From QHWT01 sp046734675 (GTDB lineage: Bacteria; Acidobacteriota; Vicinamibacteria; Vicinamibacterales; 2-12-FULL-66-21), in assembly GCA_046734675.1 (NCBI GenBank), contig JBKPRU010000334.1, positions 1 to 12,974 on the forward strand: 12,974 nucleotides of DNA, given 5' to 3'. Within the stretch, counting starts at the first letter, position 1. Every line of letters begins with the position of its first letter. The translations under genes were made by a program, and so were the position numbers. The notes below the pieces were generated by a model. It was not told the DNA's origin. It saw only the letters and a list, made by a program, of their open reading frames with translations, and made no database searches. This document shows positions 12,664-12,974 of the stretch, piece after piece.

Positions 12664-12974
12664 ATGAGCAAAGCCATTCTGGACGCTGAAGAGATCCTCC
12701 AGCATGCGACGCCGCTCGAGCAGCAGAAGGCACACGAGATCCAGCCATTTCGCCATCTCGTCAAAATGCCAATCGCGCTCCCGGAGGGCGTGTGTCGCGA
12801 GAGCGTCGACAACCTCAACCAGGTCCTCGCGGACACCATGACGCTCCGCGACATGTACAAGAAGCATCACTGGCAGGTGACGGGGCACACCTTCTATCAG
12901 CTGCATCTCCTGTTCGACAAGCACTACGCCGAGCAGAGCAAGCTCGTCGACGAGATCGCCGAGCGAGTTCAGCT
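12664..12974 (+). CDS. dps: Dps family DNA-binding ferritin-like protein (truncated by window edge)
   Basis: The first 103 residues are present. Dps proteins form 12-subunit shells that oxidise and store iron with peroxide and protect DNA under starvation or oxidative stress. The ferroxidase ligands match E. coli Dps in spacing: His69, His81 (+12), Asp85 (+16), Asp96 (+27) and Glu100 (+31), in KKHHWQVTGHTFYQLHLLFD and KLVDEIAE. The N-terminal segment (1-45) is longer than in E. coli and carries several Lys, His and Arg residues, but it is not a strongly basic tail. Whether it binds DNA is open. AAAGGA lies shortly before the ATG at 12664. The gene continues past the right edge. No OxyR or other stress-regulator site was recognised upstream. 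Confidence 0.93.
   Translation, partial: MSKAILDAEEILQHATPLEQQKAHEIQPFRHLVKMPIALPEGVCRESVDNLNQVLADTMTLRDMYKKHHWQVTGHTFYQLHLLFDKHYAEQSKLVDEIAERVQ

Noticed and set aside
1..12974. Defence system, prophage, insertion sequence, tRNA or rRNA
   Set aside because: No transposase, integrase, terminal repeats, att-like duplications, defence-type proteins or RNA gene signatures were seen on either strand.

Overview
The window is high-GC chromosomal DNA with short intergenic gaps, many secreted or periplasmic proteins (quinoprotein beta-propellers, a DUF1080 protein, DUF4136-type proteins, a subtilase) and no mobile element, RNA gene or CRISPR array. The gene mix suggests an environmental Acidobacteriota, possibly of the Vicinamibacteria type. 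This is an inference from protein content only, since there is no rRNA or other phylogenetic marker here.

Layout. Positions 1-812 (minus): N-terminal part of a PQQ-dependent alcohol dehydrogenase that runs off the left edge. 1102-1590 (minus): a PhnB-like VOC/glyoxalase-fold protein, with a strong hairpin just after its stop. 1753-2388 and 2395-2979 (minus): a two-gene unit of secreted proteins, one DUF4136-like and one that looks like a diverged relative. 3135-3926 (plus): a secreted DUF1080 protein, divergent from the DUF4136 pair and convergent with the next gene. 3933-5450 (minus): a group II PLP-dependent decarboxylase. 5562-6092 (minus): a DinB-fold protein. 6276-7274 (plus): an AraC-type regulator divergent from DinB. 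7298-8617 and 8650-9972 (minus): a secreted PQQ-like propeller protein downstream of an MFS transporter, probably one operon. 10260-12098 (plus): a secreted S8 protease with a tryptophan-rich repeat tail. 12099-12663: a gap containing the remnant of a small gene. 12664 to the right edge (plus): a Dps ferritin-like protein, truncated by the window.

How the genes may work together. Periplasmic carbon and redox chemistry is the recurring theme: PQQ dehydrogenase, PQQ-like propeller plus an organic-acid-type MFS transporter, and DUF1080. The AraC regulator probably controls itself and the divergent DinB gene. The S8 protease has its own well-formed upstream region, with a candidate sigma-54 promoter and a more distal palindrome.

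The most interesting item is the S8 protease C-terminus. Tryptophan recurs every six residues in blocks (a V-V-W-G-x-x pattern), which reads like a hexapeptide beta-helix with tryptophan in the usual aliphatic position. Other items for a second look are a 9-bp direct repeat at exactly 21-bp spacing upstream of the AraC gene, a near-leaderless promoter for the MFS gene, and several inverted repeats in divergent intergenic regions. I see no defence island or clearly new multi-gene system.
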